NCBI GenBank assembly: GCA_023091665.1
Contig: JALJCQ010000014.1
Coordinates: forward strand, 496,001-560,000
DNA: 64,000 nucleotides
From: Pythium myriotylum
Taxonomy: Eukaryota; Oomycota; Peronosporomycetes; Pythiales; Pythiaceae
Direction: 5' to 3'
Position numbers and translations under genes: made by a program. Of the stretch, positions 42,702 through 53,527 are shown in pieces. The stretch's first letter is position 1, and the number at the start of each line of letters is the position of its first letter. The notes beneath the pieces are model-generated. The model ran no database searches. It saw only the letters and a program-made list of their open reading frames with translations, and was not told the DNA's origin.

Positions 42702-45159
42702 CTATCGTCTATCGCTTAGTCGCTTTAGATACTCGACGATCTCGCCCGCAGACGGACGCCGCGTCGGATCTCCGTCCATACAACTGTCCGCAAGCTCCAA
42801 TATCGCCTGAGGACACTCGGCTGAGAACCCTGGCCGCATCTCACCAGTTAACACCTTACGCAAGATCACTGCTTGCTGGGTCTCGCCGTAGTTCACATGC
42901 CCCTGCTCCTTCGCAGACCGGTCGTTCCAGTATGGGTAGTCGTCCGTGTCGATCTCACTCAACACGACGCCGAACGAGAAGATGTCGGCTCGTTCGTCGT
43001 ATCGAAGTCCCGCTAACACCTCGGGTGCGATCCAGAAACTCGTACCGATCCCTGCTGTCATGTGGGTCTGCTCGAAACGACCTTCTCGAGAGATACCAAA
43101 ATCGGTCAGCTTGGCGTCCAGGTCGTTATTGACGAGGACGTTCTTGGACTTGAGATCGCGGTGGATCACTTTCGGACTCAGTGTGTGCAGGTACTCGAGT
43201 GCCTCGGCCACATGAAGAGCGATCCGCAGTTTGTGTTCGGTCCACGTGAGCGACGCATTGCGTTCTTTGAAGGATGCCAAGACCTCGTGGAGGTCTCCTC
43301 GTTGCATGAGCTCGGTCACCATGGACAGCGTCTTCATGTCTTCCCACGCACACCCGATATACTCGACGATGCGAGGGTGTTTGAGCGAGGCCATGAGCGC
43401 GATCTCTTTGAGGAAGGACTCGACGAGCTTGGTGTCGTTGGTGTACTCTGGTCGTATCATTTTGATGGCGACGCGTCGTCGCTTGTAGACTCCGGAGTAG
43501 ACGGAACCGAAGCCTCCTTGCTTGATGAGCTCGCCGAAGATCAATTCCTTGTGGTTGAGCCGACTCGTGATAATGAGCGGATCGTTCAGAAGCGACGAGT
43601 CAATCGCTCGAGTCTTTGATCCAAGCGAGATGCCACCGCTGGGAAGAGATGGGATCGACTCAAAGCCGCCGCGTCGCGAGTGTGGACTGTCCACGTCGAA
43701 CGTGCGAGTGAAAGCCTTCGTCTGTTCATCGCGAAAAGTGCGATGGCGAGTACGAGGACAACGATGCCACCACCGATTGCGACATACATCAATGGGGACG
43801 TCGAACTCGAGTTACTGATATTCGTCGTCGTAGTCGTGCTACCAGAGCTAATTCCTGACATTGCAACGCAAAAACTGACATTGTGGGCAGTCTTTAACGT
43901 TGATCCTTCACTGCAGTTCTGGACGGCGGCGACTCCGTCAAGCGAGAAGGTTTGGAGGTTGGCGATTTTGTTGAAGAGCGTCTCGTCCAGTGTGAAATTG
44001 ATCACGGGGTTGTTGGAAAAGTTGCTGGGATCCACGAATCTCAGTAAATATCATAAAGCTCATCCTGGGTTGGGGTGATGACTTACACATTTTCCAGACT
44101 CGGAAGCGCGGCAAGAAACGATGGAATGGCTTCGAAGGCGTTGCTGCTCAGGTTGCTGGGGAGAAAATAGTAAATATCAAGTCAAAATAGCCGCCACAAA
44201 GACAGAGACTCACAGCGTCGCGATAGAGGATCGACCAGCATCGGGACCACTCAATGCTGCGTTCTGCTTGAGCGTGAGTTTGTTACCACTCAAATCCCTA
44301 CAGCAGACGCAATCCCAGTCAAAAAGAATGCCAATGATTTTTGGTCTCCGCGGCGACTTACACAGTGGTCAGCGAGTCCCATTTTTGAGTGAGGTAGGGC
44401 GTGGGGAACGCGTTGAGGTTGCAGTTCCGCATCGTGAGCGTCGCTACTGACGAGGGTAGGAAGTCCGTCATGAAGTCGACATGCGAGAAGTCGATATTTG
44501 CGACCTCTCTGAGGAGAGCCGTCAGCTATTTGAATAAATCAAGAAGCATACATCAAACTTACACTGTGGTAATGTGGTTCTCGCTCCCAGTCTTTACTAG
44601 CGAGACGGCATTATCTGTCCCTTCAGGTGAGGTCAGGTCGAAGGATAACGAGATCGGGTCGCTCGAGGTCACACCCAGCAGACGCCTGCCGAGTCCACAA
44701 TATTAGCACTGTCCATCGAATGTGAGCAACACAAGCACCAACGTACAACGTAGTGACCTTCTTAGGCAGTGTGAAGCGCCCAATAGTCGTGATCTCGAGG
44801 GCTGTTGTCGCCGGGTTGGTCGTGACTGGGAGAGCCGTGGTGGCGGTCCGCTTCTTGAGCTGGAAGGCCCACTCACTCCCCGTGTCTGTGATGCACGAAC
44901 ACGAGACATTGACCCAGTCCGTGGGGCACGCGCCGTTCGCCGCACCCGAGTCGACACGGGCGATCACGACGCCTTTTCCCTCGCAAGGAGCGGTCGACGG
45001 GCCAGCTTGAGACTGCTGCAGCGCGGTCACCTCGACCACGCCGGCCTTGTACCTGGCGGCCAGCGGTGCAGCGCCAGGAGGGGGCAAAACCAGACCCGAC
45101 GAGCCCACTCCGCTCATGGAGCCGAAGCTCCCGGTCGTCGGAGTCGACGTGGCGGCCAT
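42702..45159 (-). CDS. LRR-transmembrane TKL receptor-like kinase 2, with apparent frameshift
   Basis: Exons 45159-44747, 44685-44563, 44508-44362, 44297-44214, 44155-44087 and 44039 downward. Intron positions and phases match kinase 1. LRR units include ANIDFSHVDFMTDFLP and LNLSSNAFEAIPSFL. A membrane segment (YVAIGGGIVVLVLAIALFA) follows. The kinase domain (QGGFGSVYSG, HRDLKSKN, DFGIS, GTSFWIAPEV) is complete but lies in a different frame: the membrane exon's frame ends at 43586 and the kinase frame is joined only by a one-base change between about 43690 and 43750. No GT-AG pair of normal size fits there. It is either a real inactivating indel, a sequencing error, or two separate products. 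As in kinase 1, no signal peptide is seen. Confidence 0.7.
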
Positions 45160-46685
45160 GTTCGCTGACTCTCTACTGTCTGGTTGATCGCAGACTGTGG
45201 CGAGTTCACAGAGTCTCCCCTACGATAAACAAAACACCCACCCCTCAAATCGACGAATTGATGAAAGAAAGCGACTGTTGTGTGTGTGTTGAGGCTCAAC
45301 TGCTTCCTTGGCTTTGCACGCAAGTCACCCATCGGTTGTGGGCTGGGGTGGATGGGGTAGGAAACACTAGCAGCCGGCGCGCGAATATCAATCGCCTGCT
45401 CATCATAATACACTTGGTATTATAAATAATACCATGCCGATCCTGGCACAGACGGCGTGGGCAGCCAATACCCTTCTTTCAATATCGCATACCCTTGCAT
45501 TCTGCGATGCGAGACAACCAGCGACAAATCCCAGAGCCCAGCCCCATCGTCAGCAATTGCGACACACGAGACAGGCCGGGAGCTTGACTTGTACTGTCCA
45601 CAGCAGTGCAACCAGGTGGGCACGAGACAGGCCACTTACACTCTGTTGTCTACTGGATTCTAGGCCCAGTTTGTGGCGGATTTGTTCAACACGACTGGCT
45701 ATCCAGGTGCAACTTCAGTCGCCGACTGACGGACAGATCGTCTGACATGACGCGGTCACACTCTGGATATTTGTATATACAGGACCCGTCTGGGCTCTCG
45801 ACTCGCTTGCTCGCGCAGGAGGCCGTCTCCAAAACTGACGATGGACGAGACAGACAACGCCTTAGACCATCATGCTGTTCCGCCAGAACTGCAGGCGACT
45901 CTGGTGTCGTGGTCACGTGAGGATCGCCGTGTCGGTTCTGACGATGATGAAAGCGGGATCCATTCGTCTCCCATTCACAAGGTCTTCCAGTCGCCGCGAG
46001 ACTTGTGGGCACATGGAGAGCGGCTGGCGTTCTACCCTTTCTGCGTTCCCAAATGGAGTTTACGGTGTAAACGTGCGGCAACTCTGCTGCTTTCCAGCTA
46101 GCATTTGCTGTGTCTGGTGCTCACAATACTGATCGAATATGGCGAACACGTTACCGCTAATGAGAACAGGGAAACGCTGGTGAAAAGCAGCCAGCCCACG
46201 GAGATTGTTGGAACCTACACCTCTCAGATGTAAACTCCGCAACTTCCAGAGGCACTTCTGTTTTGTATCGATGATATGTCAGGAGACCGCAGCGGAGCAA
46301 TCCACAGTCTTGGCATGGGGTCGCGCTGCTTCATTTAACGGCAACAAAATCTGCGCAGTTCGACGTCTGCTCCATTCTTCTGTGCGTAGCTGATCCTTCT
46401 CCGAATTATAGGGGCTGATTCGGTCTGCGGGAAGTATCGAAGCGCTGATAGCGTCCTCGTTGCTTGGCAACTTTTCTCATACTCCGGTGAGCAAGACATG
46501 AAAATTGACAAAGAGATATTTCTGGCGTAAGTCCTGGACATGAAGATCTTTTTCTGCTCGCGGGGAATTTCCAGAAGTAAGTTCATGCTTCCTCAGTCCA
46601 AGAATAATTGCTAGAAAGTTATGACAGCAAAAGTTTTACCCAATCATATCCAGTATCCAATGGACCAATCAATTCCACAGAGTCA
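45160..46685. other. gene-poor region
   Basis: About 1.5 kb without a supportable gene. A minus-strand reading near 46130-46250 (KLRSLHLRGVGSNNLRGL) is faintly LRR-like and could be debris from the neighbouring kinases. It should include the promoter of kinase 2. Confidence 0.3.
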
Positions 46686-46773
46686 GACGGCAGCAGTCTG
46701 GCGGGTCAGTCGACGGGCACGTCGGACACACCACTTGATCGTGGTGACGTGGGTTCAATTCCCACTGCTGTCA
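46686..46773 (+). ncRNA. tRNA-like sequence (tRNA pseudogene or SINE head)
   Basis: 88 nt, the length of a Ser/Leu-type tRNA. GACGGCA at the 5' end pairs with TGCTGTC at the 3' end (7 bp, one G-T), followed by a discriminator A. The T arm is perfect (GTGGG, TTCAATT loop, CCCAC) and gives a Pol III B box; TGGCGGGTCAGT resembles an A box. A CACCAC/GTGGTG stem with a 6-nt loop sits where a long variable arm would be. I cannot form a proper D arm or anticodon stem, so it is probably not a working tRNA. Confidence 0.35.
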
Positions 46774-47912
46774 AAAGGCAAGTTAAAGGAGCAATGCTTC
46801 ATGTGGGTGCCGGGGTTCCCACACAGCAGCCGCGGATGCTGACGTCCCCCGCCTTTATGGACACGCGGGGGGCCCGCCGTGACGGAGCTTAGCTCGTCGG
46901 CCAAGGCCAGCGTGCGAAGTCTCCTCCTGAATGGCCCCATCACGCCGACGTCCAGCGGCTGCAACACGGACGTCGTGTTCGTTGGGAGAGGGACGACTTC
47001 CGTGCCGAGCTGGGACAGACCTTCCATGGACTCTGCCGACACGTGCGACTTGAAGTTGTCGACGTAGAGCGCGAGCGGGCCGCGCTCCTCGCTGTAGACG
47101 AAGTCCTCCCAGAGCGTGCCGATGAAGACGTCCTTCCAAACCGCACCGTCCATCCAACCATTTGTCTGGACGGCGTAGACAGCGCCCTCCGGATAGTCAA
47201 CGAACGACTCCTCGACACTGCCGCCTGGCTGGGCCCGAAAGATGATGATGAGCGGCATCAATTTGGTGCCGTCCGCCGCAATGGTTAGCAGCACAGTCGC
47301 TCGGTAGGATTGCTTCTTCCCCTTGATCTTGCTCGAGTCGCCTCGCGCGGCTATGATGAGGCCGGGGTTGTCGCTGTAGTAGACGGCCGTCTCGTCGGTG
47401 CTGAGTATAGCGCCCGCTGGATACGTGGCGTTCACGCCCGCTGCGACATTCTCCGTGAAGGCAACTTGCTCTTCGAGAAGGTTCTCAAGCGAGAGGATCG
47501 TCCGCGTTGGCTGGCGGAAGGAGAACCCGTTGCGGTAGATCAGTCGGCGCACGAGCCGATGCAGACTGTCCTCTCGCTTGAGAGCCAAGTACAGCGACGT
47601 CCAAGCAGTGTATTCCTCCTTGAAAAGCTGCACGACGTGAGCCGTCTTGAGCGGGTAGTCGTCGCGGCGCATGTCCTTGATCCACTGAACGATTTTGCCC
47701 TCATGCTGGAATAGCTGGGGGCGGCCCTGTCCTCCCAACGACACCTTGCTCTTCATCTTCGCGTTACAGGCGGCGATCAGCTTGCCTTCCATCTTTGCCC
47801 ACGCGTGGATGCTGCTGTGGCAGTGGACGTTGTACACCTCCGCCAGCCTCGTCGAGCTAGCCCCGGCCTTCCAAAGGCGCGCCATCTTGAGCTTGAACTC
47901 GTTCGTGTACAT
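46755..47912 (-). mobile_element. pogo/Tigger-like DDE transposase, 3' truncated
   Basis: ORF of about 385 residues from the ATG at 47912 (MYTNEFKLKMARLWKAGAS), with the frame open further upstream. An N-terminal helix-turn-helix typical of pogo/CENP-B DNA-binding regions is followed by a DDE_1 catalytic core: ILSTDETAVYY (first Asp), LALYVDNFKSH (second Asp) and the TSVLQPLDVGVMGPFRR block (third Asp). After RRLRTLALADELSS the sequence stops resembling the family, and the frame runs on through Pro/Gly-rich residues into the tRNA-like sequence, so the C-terminus is lost or replaced. Such enzymes cut and paste elements at TA sites. I found no terminal inverted repeat on the truncated side. Confidence 0.7.
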
Positions 47913-48028
47913 GCGTCGCCGAGTACCCGACCGCTTAGATTTCGTTGAGTTATTGTCGAATTTAAGATAAATGGCCAAATAGAATGCAAAAACTCGTTTT
48001 GTAGTTGCAAATAACAAAGGGGAAATTG

Positions 48029-48106
48029 CTAATCGGTACCCTAGAATGGTTAACCATTGCTAATCAGTACCCTTCAAAATTTGTAATTACAATTTGGTAC
48101 CTTAGA
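48029..48106. repeat. short degenerate repeats upstream of the transposase
   Basis: GCTAATCGGTACCCT, then GCTAATCAGTACCCT about 29 bp on, and TTTGGTACCTTAG further right. They may be subterminal transposase-binding sites of the left-behind element end. Confidence 0.4.
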
Positions 48107-48229
48107 CATTCTTGGCGGGTTTGATGGCGACACCCGGATCTAATAATGGGTACGTTGGGTAGGAAGAACTCCAACGACGTGTTGGTCGCACACACCATAA
48201 CACAGGAGACTCTATCAGCACCAGGGAAG

Positions 48230-48430
48230 TCTCCAGCGAAGAACTAGCTGAGGGAAAGGCGTTCGACTCCATGTATCTTCTCCGCGTGACCGTTAACAGA
48301 CACTTCGCTTCAATTGGGTGTGGGAACGTGAAGCTGAAGTTGAAGTTAATGACGATCGAGGCGACGAAGTCCAAGCTGATGAGGTGGAAGACGTCTCTTG
48401 CTCGATGTGGTCACTGGATCGCATAGTGGA
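48230..48430 (+). pseudogene. MULE-type transposase fragment
   Basis: The reading VNRHFASIGCGNVK on this strand is shared with the decayed MULE on the minus strand near 63.2 kb. At DNA level 48282-48333 matches the reverse complement of 63219-63270 at about 50 of 52 positions. It ends at a stop near 48426. Confidence 0.35.
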
Positions 48431-48433
48431 CCC

Positions 48434-49151
48434 AGAACGAATTCTATGACTCAGTAAGTGCGCAAAGAATGATCAGAGTGACTGACTTCACTGACGTACT
48501 GGTCTGCAAGATTTGAACCCCCATTGAGATTCAAAAACTTTCGTTAGCATCCGATAGTCTTGTGGCAGAGCGCGCAAGGCGCTGGGCCTTTCGAAATCAA
48601 CACAAGGGCCAAGGGCCTGCGAGCGAACCGTCGTTCACGAAACCTCCTTCCTGTCTGTGGATGAAAACGTAAGGACCGCGCCTTATCACAGCATCCACGT
48701 TTTTATTGGTCAATAATGGGAGTCATGTCCTTGGTAATATGGACCAACGCGACGCAGCACTTCCTTTTAAAGTTGGAGTCTATTGTGATACAACTGTGTG
48801 AACAACGATGGCTTTACATGCAAATGCAAGGGAATGGTCCTGGGCCTATTGAAGAGTGGAGGCCTGTCACTGGAAGAAGAAGTTGTGGAAGTCCGCGCCA
48901 CTCAGCGCGGTCGGACGGATGAAACGTGTGGAGGCTGCGCTTGGAGTCCATCGCAACGTTTGCCGCGTAGTCAGCCATCTTGTTGAACTCACGGAGATCA
49001 TGACGTCATCTAATTACGTGTAGACGGTCGGTAATGAGGCGAAAAGGGTTGTAAAGCGCACGGAGGCGCTCATTTTGAGGTTGGAGATACTGGGAAACTT
49101 GCCGAAGGATGAGTTGGCTGCCGCCGATGACCGCCGCCAGCGAAAGGAGTC
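48434..49151. other. rearranged DNA upstream of the gypsy ORF
   Basis: About 700 bp. Gag and protease would be expected before this pol ORF, but no zinc knuckle or protease motif is visible. A + frame around 49040-49150 (ILGNLPKDELAAADDRRQRK) may be the remains of the preceding gag-pol linker. A degenerate tRNA-like block lies at about 48500-48640. No LTR was recognised. Confidence 0.3.
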
Positions 49152-52100
49152 GTGTGTGACGTGGATGTCGGGGACGCGAAGCCGATCGCTCAAGCCGCGG
49201 GACGAGTGCCGCCGCACCTGCTGGGGAGATTGTATGAGTTACTGCGCGGCCTTCTCCGACAGGGGTTGATACGATATTCGAACTCACCGTGGGCATCACC
49301 GATAGTTATTGTGCTGAAGAAGAACGGGAAAGACATCCGCCTTTGCATCGACTATCGCCTTGTGAACGGTCTAACGAAGCTGATGGTATACGCGATGCCA
49401 CTGATAGATGATCTGCTCGACAACTTTGAAGGGATCATGTGGTTTTGCTCCTTGGATAATGCGAGCGGATTCTGGGCTGTACCTTTAACGGTCCGCGCGC
49501 GACTTGTGACTGCTTTTATCTGCCCGCTCGGACACTTCGAATGGACGAGGATGCCTCAAGGGTTGAAGAATGCTCCACAGATCTACCAGCGCATGATTGA
49601 TAACGCGCTGTGGAGCATGGTGAGACGACTCAGCAACCGTGATGTGAGATTCAAGGCTGTCGGGTGGACGGAGGACGAGTTAGATGATATGGAGGCCCAA
49701 CGAGAGAAAGAGCGCATCGACATTGACGTACCGCTGAAGCGAGATGTATTTCATCGAGGTGAGTCACAGGAGTCGGATGTGCTGCCGGTGATCAAGCGTC
49801 GATCATACATTGATGATATCACCTTTGGGGCAACGACGTGGTCGGAAATGAACGTGATGCTGCAGTGTCTGCTCGACGCATTTCAATACTGGGGAGTGAC
49901 CGTGAGTTTGCGGAAGAGTTCGTTTGGGAAGAAGTCAGTTGAGTTCCTCAGTCACGTGGTCTCGCGAGAAGGGTTGATGAGCGCCCCAAGAAACCTCGAG
50001 TCGATCAGGCAGATGCCGTTTCCGTCGACGCAGAAAGGGTTGCAACGATTCATCGGCAGCCTGATCTATTACCACAAGTTCATCAGCAACTTCGCGACTT
50101 ATGCGGCAGTTCTGTATGAAGTCACTGACCTAAGACTGAGAGATGGGAGCCAACTTGATCATGCAAAGAGAGCCGTCGAAGAACTGAAGATAAAGCTATG
50201 CGACGCGCCTCTTCTGCGCCATGTTGAACGCGGACGAGAGCTTGTTGTAGTGCTGTACACGAACAAGTGGGCTTTCGGAGCATCAGTTTGCCAAGAGCAC
50301 GACGGGATTCTACATCCAGTCCGATTTGTGAGTAAAGTTTTCAAAGATGCAGAGACTCGATATACGCCTGCAGAACAAGAAGTGTTAGCTCTGCTGAAGA
50401 CGCTCCACGTCGCGAGTCACTACTTGCTCGGCCAACCGATTGTAGTGTACGTGAGATATTCTAACATGAAATGGGTCTTCACGTCGAAGAGTTTGACCGG
50501 CCGTACCATCGAGTGGGCCGCCATGTTATCGCCATGGAACTTGACAATTATACGAAGCGATGAGACTCCCGCCGGCTTGATGGCAGTGTTGGCAGCATCG
50601 ATAACACCTGCAGAACAAATGGATGCAATACTCGAAGACATCGCGCCGATGAAGACCATTAAAGATGTACCGGTCATTCGACCCTTCCCTGATCTACGAA
50701 GAAATGCAGACGGATACGTGCTCACGTTCGATGGGGCAGTCAAGTTGAAGGATACCCGGTCTGGCACGTTTGGTATGATCCTATGGAAACTGCCTGAGTG
50801 GAAGGTGGTTGCCGCGGAATATGATGTGAAGGAAGGGCTTACCGTGAACGACAGTGAATATCACGGCCTGCTCGGCGCACTCGAACTGGCAACGACGCGG
50901 GGTATCAAGGAGGCGCTCGTGTGTGGCGACTCCCGCCTGGTGATCGGGCAGATAAACGGTGATCTTCGGTGCAATCAAGCGTCGCTACAAGTCTGGCTGA
51001 ATCGGGCGAAAGAGCAGCTCACCTTGTTCGACAGCGTGAGTTTCATTCATATCGCGCGTAAGTACAACCAGGCGGCAGACTTCCTCACCAGAGAGGCCAT
51101 GCGATCCCAGTCGAGAGGCTCAGTCACTGATGATGCGCGCTTGCACGACTTGGAGCTTTTGAACACTCTCCCGGAGCTGTTGTACCGCGTAGACGATGAA
51201 CACGTGTGCGAGGGAAAGCCGGAGGCGGAACCGGGGGCCACTATAATGGTAAGGCGAGTTGATCAGTCTGGCCACAAGGTCGAGCCAAATTCAGATCAAC
51301 TGATCAGTCTGGAGTCGACTACCACCCGTGCAGAGCCAAGTGAACGGTCTGGTGAAGAATCGCAGTCAGTGTTGGACGGGATGAGTGGATTCGCGCCAGT
51401 CAGAGTGGTGAACGGGCGCCAGGTGGCGGGATTGCATGACGGTCCAAGCTACGAAGTGTTTGTTGTCGGCACGAGAAAGCGGACGAGGTCGAAGAAGGAG
51501 AGCCACACGAAGAAGCAAAAAGAAGGGTCGAACGCAGCTGACATTGGGACTTTCGAGGATGATGGATCGAAGCCGGCCAGAGAATGGACACCATTGCATG
51601 TGAGTGGGGAGATGCTAAGTCAAGCTCAGGTGGAGAGGTTCCGACGAGTGGCGGCAGCACAACGCCGAGATGAATGGTGCAAGCAGGTAATCGCGTATCT
51701 CGAGGGCAATGAGGAGGAGTTCTCTTCGTCGACCGCGCTCAAGCGGGTAGCGCGGATCGCTGTCCTATATGTGCTCGACTCAGATGGGGTGCTGTACTAC
51801 TCCCCTCAAGGAGGGAAATCGGAGGCTTTGAAGATGCGATTGGTAGTGCCGGACATTCTGCAGAAAGATTTATTATGCGCCTATCATGAAGAACTCGGGG
51901 CTGGTGCGCACCAAGGTGTGGGGCGTGTGTTCGAGCGAATGCGCCGTCTATACTACTGGAGAGGCATGTATGCGGATGTAGAATGGTATGTTGCCTCGTG
52001 TGAAGACTGCGCCACCGCGAAGGGCAAGCCCCGATACAAAGGTCGGTCCAGTGGCAATATTGTCGCGACCAGACCATTTCAAGTGCTCGCTATGGATTTC

Positions 52101-53303
52101 GCGATTCCCCTCCCCAAGACGTACAACGGAAATGAAGCCATGCTCTGTTGCATTTGCCTCTTCTCAGGTTTTGTGATTCGCATTCCGATGGCCGACACGA
52201 CAGCGCAATCCGTTGCTGAGGCGTATTTGAGTGGGGTGTTCAAGCGATTTGGGGCCCAAGAAATGATTCGACACGACCGCGACCCGCGCTTCATGAGTTC
52301 TGTGTTCAAGCGATTCAACCGCATGATGAATCAGAAGCAGCGCCCGACACTAGCTTATCGACCGCAAGCGAATGGAAAACAGGAACGTTCTGTGCAGACT
52401 GTGGTGAGGGCGATCAAGTGCTATATTGCTGATGCAGAGCAGAAGGACTGGGATGAATATGTTCAGCAGCTTGAGTTGGCCCTCAACACGTCAGTGAGTC
52501 TACAGCACAAGCAGACTAGTTTCTATCTGGTGCATGGCTGGGATGCACGAACGCAACTGGAAGCAGCGATTCCCCCCAAGGATGGTACGCTCAAGGAACG
52601 AAATGCACTTGAATGGCGGCAGAAAATAGCAAAGCAGCATGAACAAGCTCAAGCGCACGCCGAATTTATTCAGCAGAAATTAATGGAAGAACGTGCGAGG
52701 AAGAACAACGAGCAGGCTGACGAGAATCTGCAGTCGACGGTGAGGACGGAGTATCAGCCAGGTGAGCTTGTGTGGCTGTATCACGTTTTGGTCAAGGAAG
52801 GACTCGTGAGGAAGCTATCGCACCTGTGGCATGGTCCATATCAGATAGAAGAGCGTGTCAGTGAGTCGGTGTACAAGCTAAAGTTCAATCGGAGCGAGCG
52901 TCAAGTCATGCCGATGATCCACATCTCCCGGCTCAAGCCATTCGTCTCAAGGATGCGGAGGCCACGTGAAAAGATTGAGAGCATTCAAGACCTCGAGTTA
53001 GACGAAGCTCTATTGCCTGAGGATTCGTGGTATGAAGAAGGTGTTGATGACGAATATGAGGTGGAGAAGGTTGTCGACTGCCGATATAAGAAGCGGACGA
53101 GGAACGGTAGACGAATGCGCGAGTACTTGATCAAATGGGTCGGCACGAGGAGCCTACATGGGAGCCGGAAGAGAATCTACACTGCAACGCTCTGCTGTAC
53201 GAGTTCGACGCAAGACGGGCATGGGATAATCGCAAGGAAGCTGCCCAAACTACTCATGAGGAAGAGATCGATGAGAGTGATTCGAGTGACGAGTAGAGAG
53301 TGA
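49152..53303 (+). CDS. Ty3/gypsy pol: RT, two RNase H domains, integrase, chromodomain
   Basis: 1,383 residues, lacking gag and protease. RT spans ~30-340 with active site YIDD near residue 218. RNase H 1 (~365-470) reads LYTNKWAFGASVCQ where families normally have Asp after Thr, so its first catalytic Asp is Asn. A second RNase H of the archaeal type (~520-650) keeps FDGAVK, SEYHGLLGALELA, CGDSRLV and NQAADFL. The integrase has an H2C2 zinc finger (~913-955) and a D,D,E core (MDFAIP, RHDRDPRF, QANGKQERS, ~981-1080). A chromodomain-like start (EYLIKWVG) is broken by a frameshift near 53145; another frame stays open to a stop at 53294. Dual RNase H gypsy elements are known from oomycetes (Archon/Chronos lineages) and plants. 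Probably defective. Confidence 0.88.
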   Translation: MCDVDVGDAKPIAQAAGRVPPHLLGRLYELLRGLLRQGLIRYSNSPWASPIVIVLKKNGKDIRLCIDYRLVNGLTKLMVYAMPLIDDLLDNFEGIMWFCSLDNASGFWAVPLTVRARLVTAFICPLGHFEWTRMPQGLKNAPQIYQRMIDNALWSMVRRLSNRDVRFKAVGWTEDELDDMEAQREKERIDIDVPLKRDVFHRGESQESDVLPVIKRRSYIDDITFGATTWSEMNVMLQCLLDAFQYWGVTVSLRKSSFGKKSVEFLSHVVSREGLMSAPRNLESIRQMPFPSTQKGLQRFIGSLIYYHKFISNFATYAAVLYEVTDLRLRDGSQLDHAKRAVEELKIKLCDAPLLRHVERGRELVVVLYTNKWAFGASVCQEHDGILHPVRFVSKVFKDAETRYTPAEQEVLALLKTLHVASHYLLGQPIVVYVRYSNMKWVFTSKSLTGRTIEWAAMLSPWNLTIIRSDETPAGLMAVLAASITPAEQMDAILEDIAPMKTIKDVPVIRPFPDLRRNADGYVLTFDGAVKLKDTRSGTFGMILWKLPEWKVVAAEYDVKEGLTVNDSEYHGLLGALELATTRGIKEALVCGDSRLVIGQINGDLRCNQASLQVWLNRAKEQLTLFDSVSFIHIARKYNQAADFLTREAMRSQSRGSVTDDARLHDLELLNTLPELLYRVDDEHVCEGKPEAEPGATIMVRRVDQSGHKVEPNSDQLISLESTTTRAEPSERSGEESQSVLDGMSGFAPVRVVNGRQVAGLHDGPSYEVFVVGTRKRTRSKKESHTKKQKEGSNAADIGTFEDDGSKPAREWTPLHVSGEMLSQAQVERFRRVAAAQRRDEWCKQVIAYLEGNEEEFSSSTALKRVARIAVLYVLDSDGVLYYSPQGGKSEALKMRLVVPDILQKDLLCAYHEELGAGAHQGVGRVFERMRRLYYWRGMYADVEWYVASCEDCATAKGKPRYKGRSSGNIVATRPFQVLAMDFAIPLPKTYNGNEAMLCCICLFSGFVIRIPMADTTAQSVAEAYLSGVFKRFGAQEMIRHDRDPRFMSSVFKRFNRMMNQKQRPTLAYRPQANGKQERSVQTVVRAIKCYIADAEQKDWDEYVQQLELALNTSVSLQHKQTSFYLVHGWDARTQLEAAIPPKDGTLKERNALEWRQKIAKQHEQAQAHAEFIQQKLMEERARKNNEQADENLQSTVRTEYQPGELVWLYHVLVKEGLVRKLSHLWHGPYQIEERVSESVYKLKFNRSERQVMPMIHISRLKPFVSRMRRPREKIESIQDLELDEALLPEDSWYEEGVDDEYEVEKVVDCRYKKRTRNGRRMREYLIKWVGTRSLHGSRKRIYTATLCCTSSTQDGHGIIARKLPKLLMRKRSMRVIRVTSRE
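51256..51352 (+). repeat. 16-bp motif cluster 1 (three sites inside pol)
   Basis: Sites aligned to GAAGTGATCAGTCTGG start at 51256, 51297 and 51337 (spacing 41 and 40 bp), in the linker between RNase H 2 and integrase. They are read in different frames, so peptide conservation does not explain them. Confidence 0.8.
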
Positions 53304-53309
53304 CCTGGT

Positions 53310-53367
53310 GAAGTGATCAGTCTGGTGTGAGAAGGTGCTCAGCGAAGGGACCAAGCGAACAGTCTGA
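53310..53367 (+). repeat. 16-bp motif pair 2
   Basis: A perfect site at 53310 and a variant (AACAG type, three mismatches) at 53352, 42 bp apart, beginning 7 bp after the pol stop. Confidence 0.8.
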
Positions 53368-53527
53368 TCGGAGCGAGGTCACAAGAATGAGGGAACGAGA
53401 CTGAAGGTGCGCGGCGAGGTGATGCGGAGCGCCGCGACTGAAGGAGAGACGTTGAGGAAGGGAAGACGGTGAGGAGGAGGAGAAGAATGAAGAGCTGAAT
53501 CGAAGTACAGCTCTATAGCGACCTGAC

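Noticed and set aside
46060..46242. LRR-like reading on the minus strand.
   Set aside because: Only about one repeat length, with stops around it and no neighbouring exon.
48500..48640. A tRNA-Ser-like gene.
   Set aside because: A B-box-like T arm and a GATGCTAACG loop occur on the minus strand, but the A-box-like part (TGGCAGAGCGCGCAAGG) is on the plus strand and the stems do not pair. At best a rearranged pseudogene.
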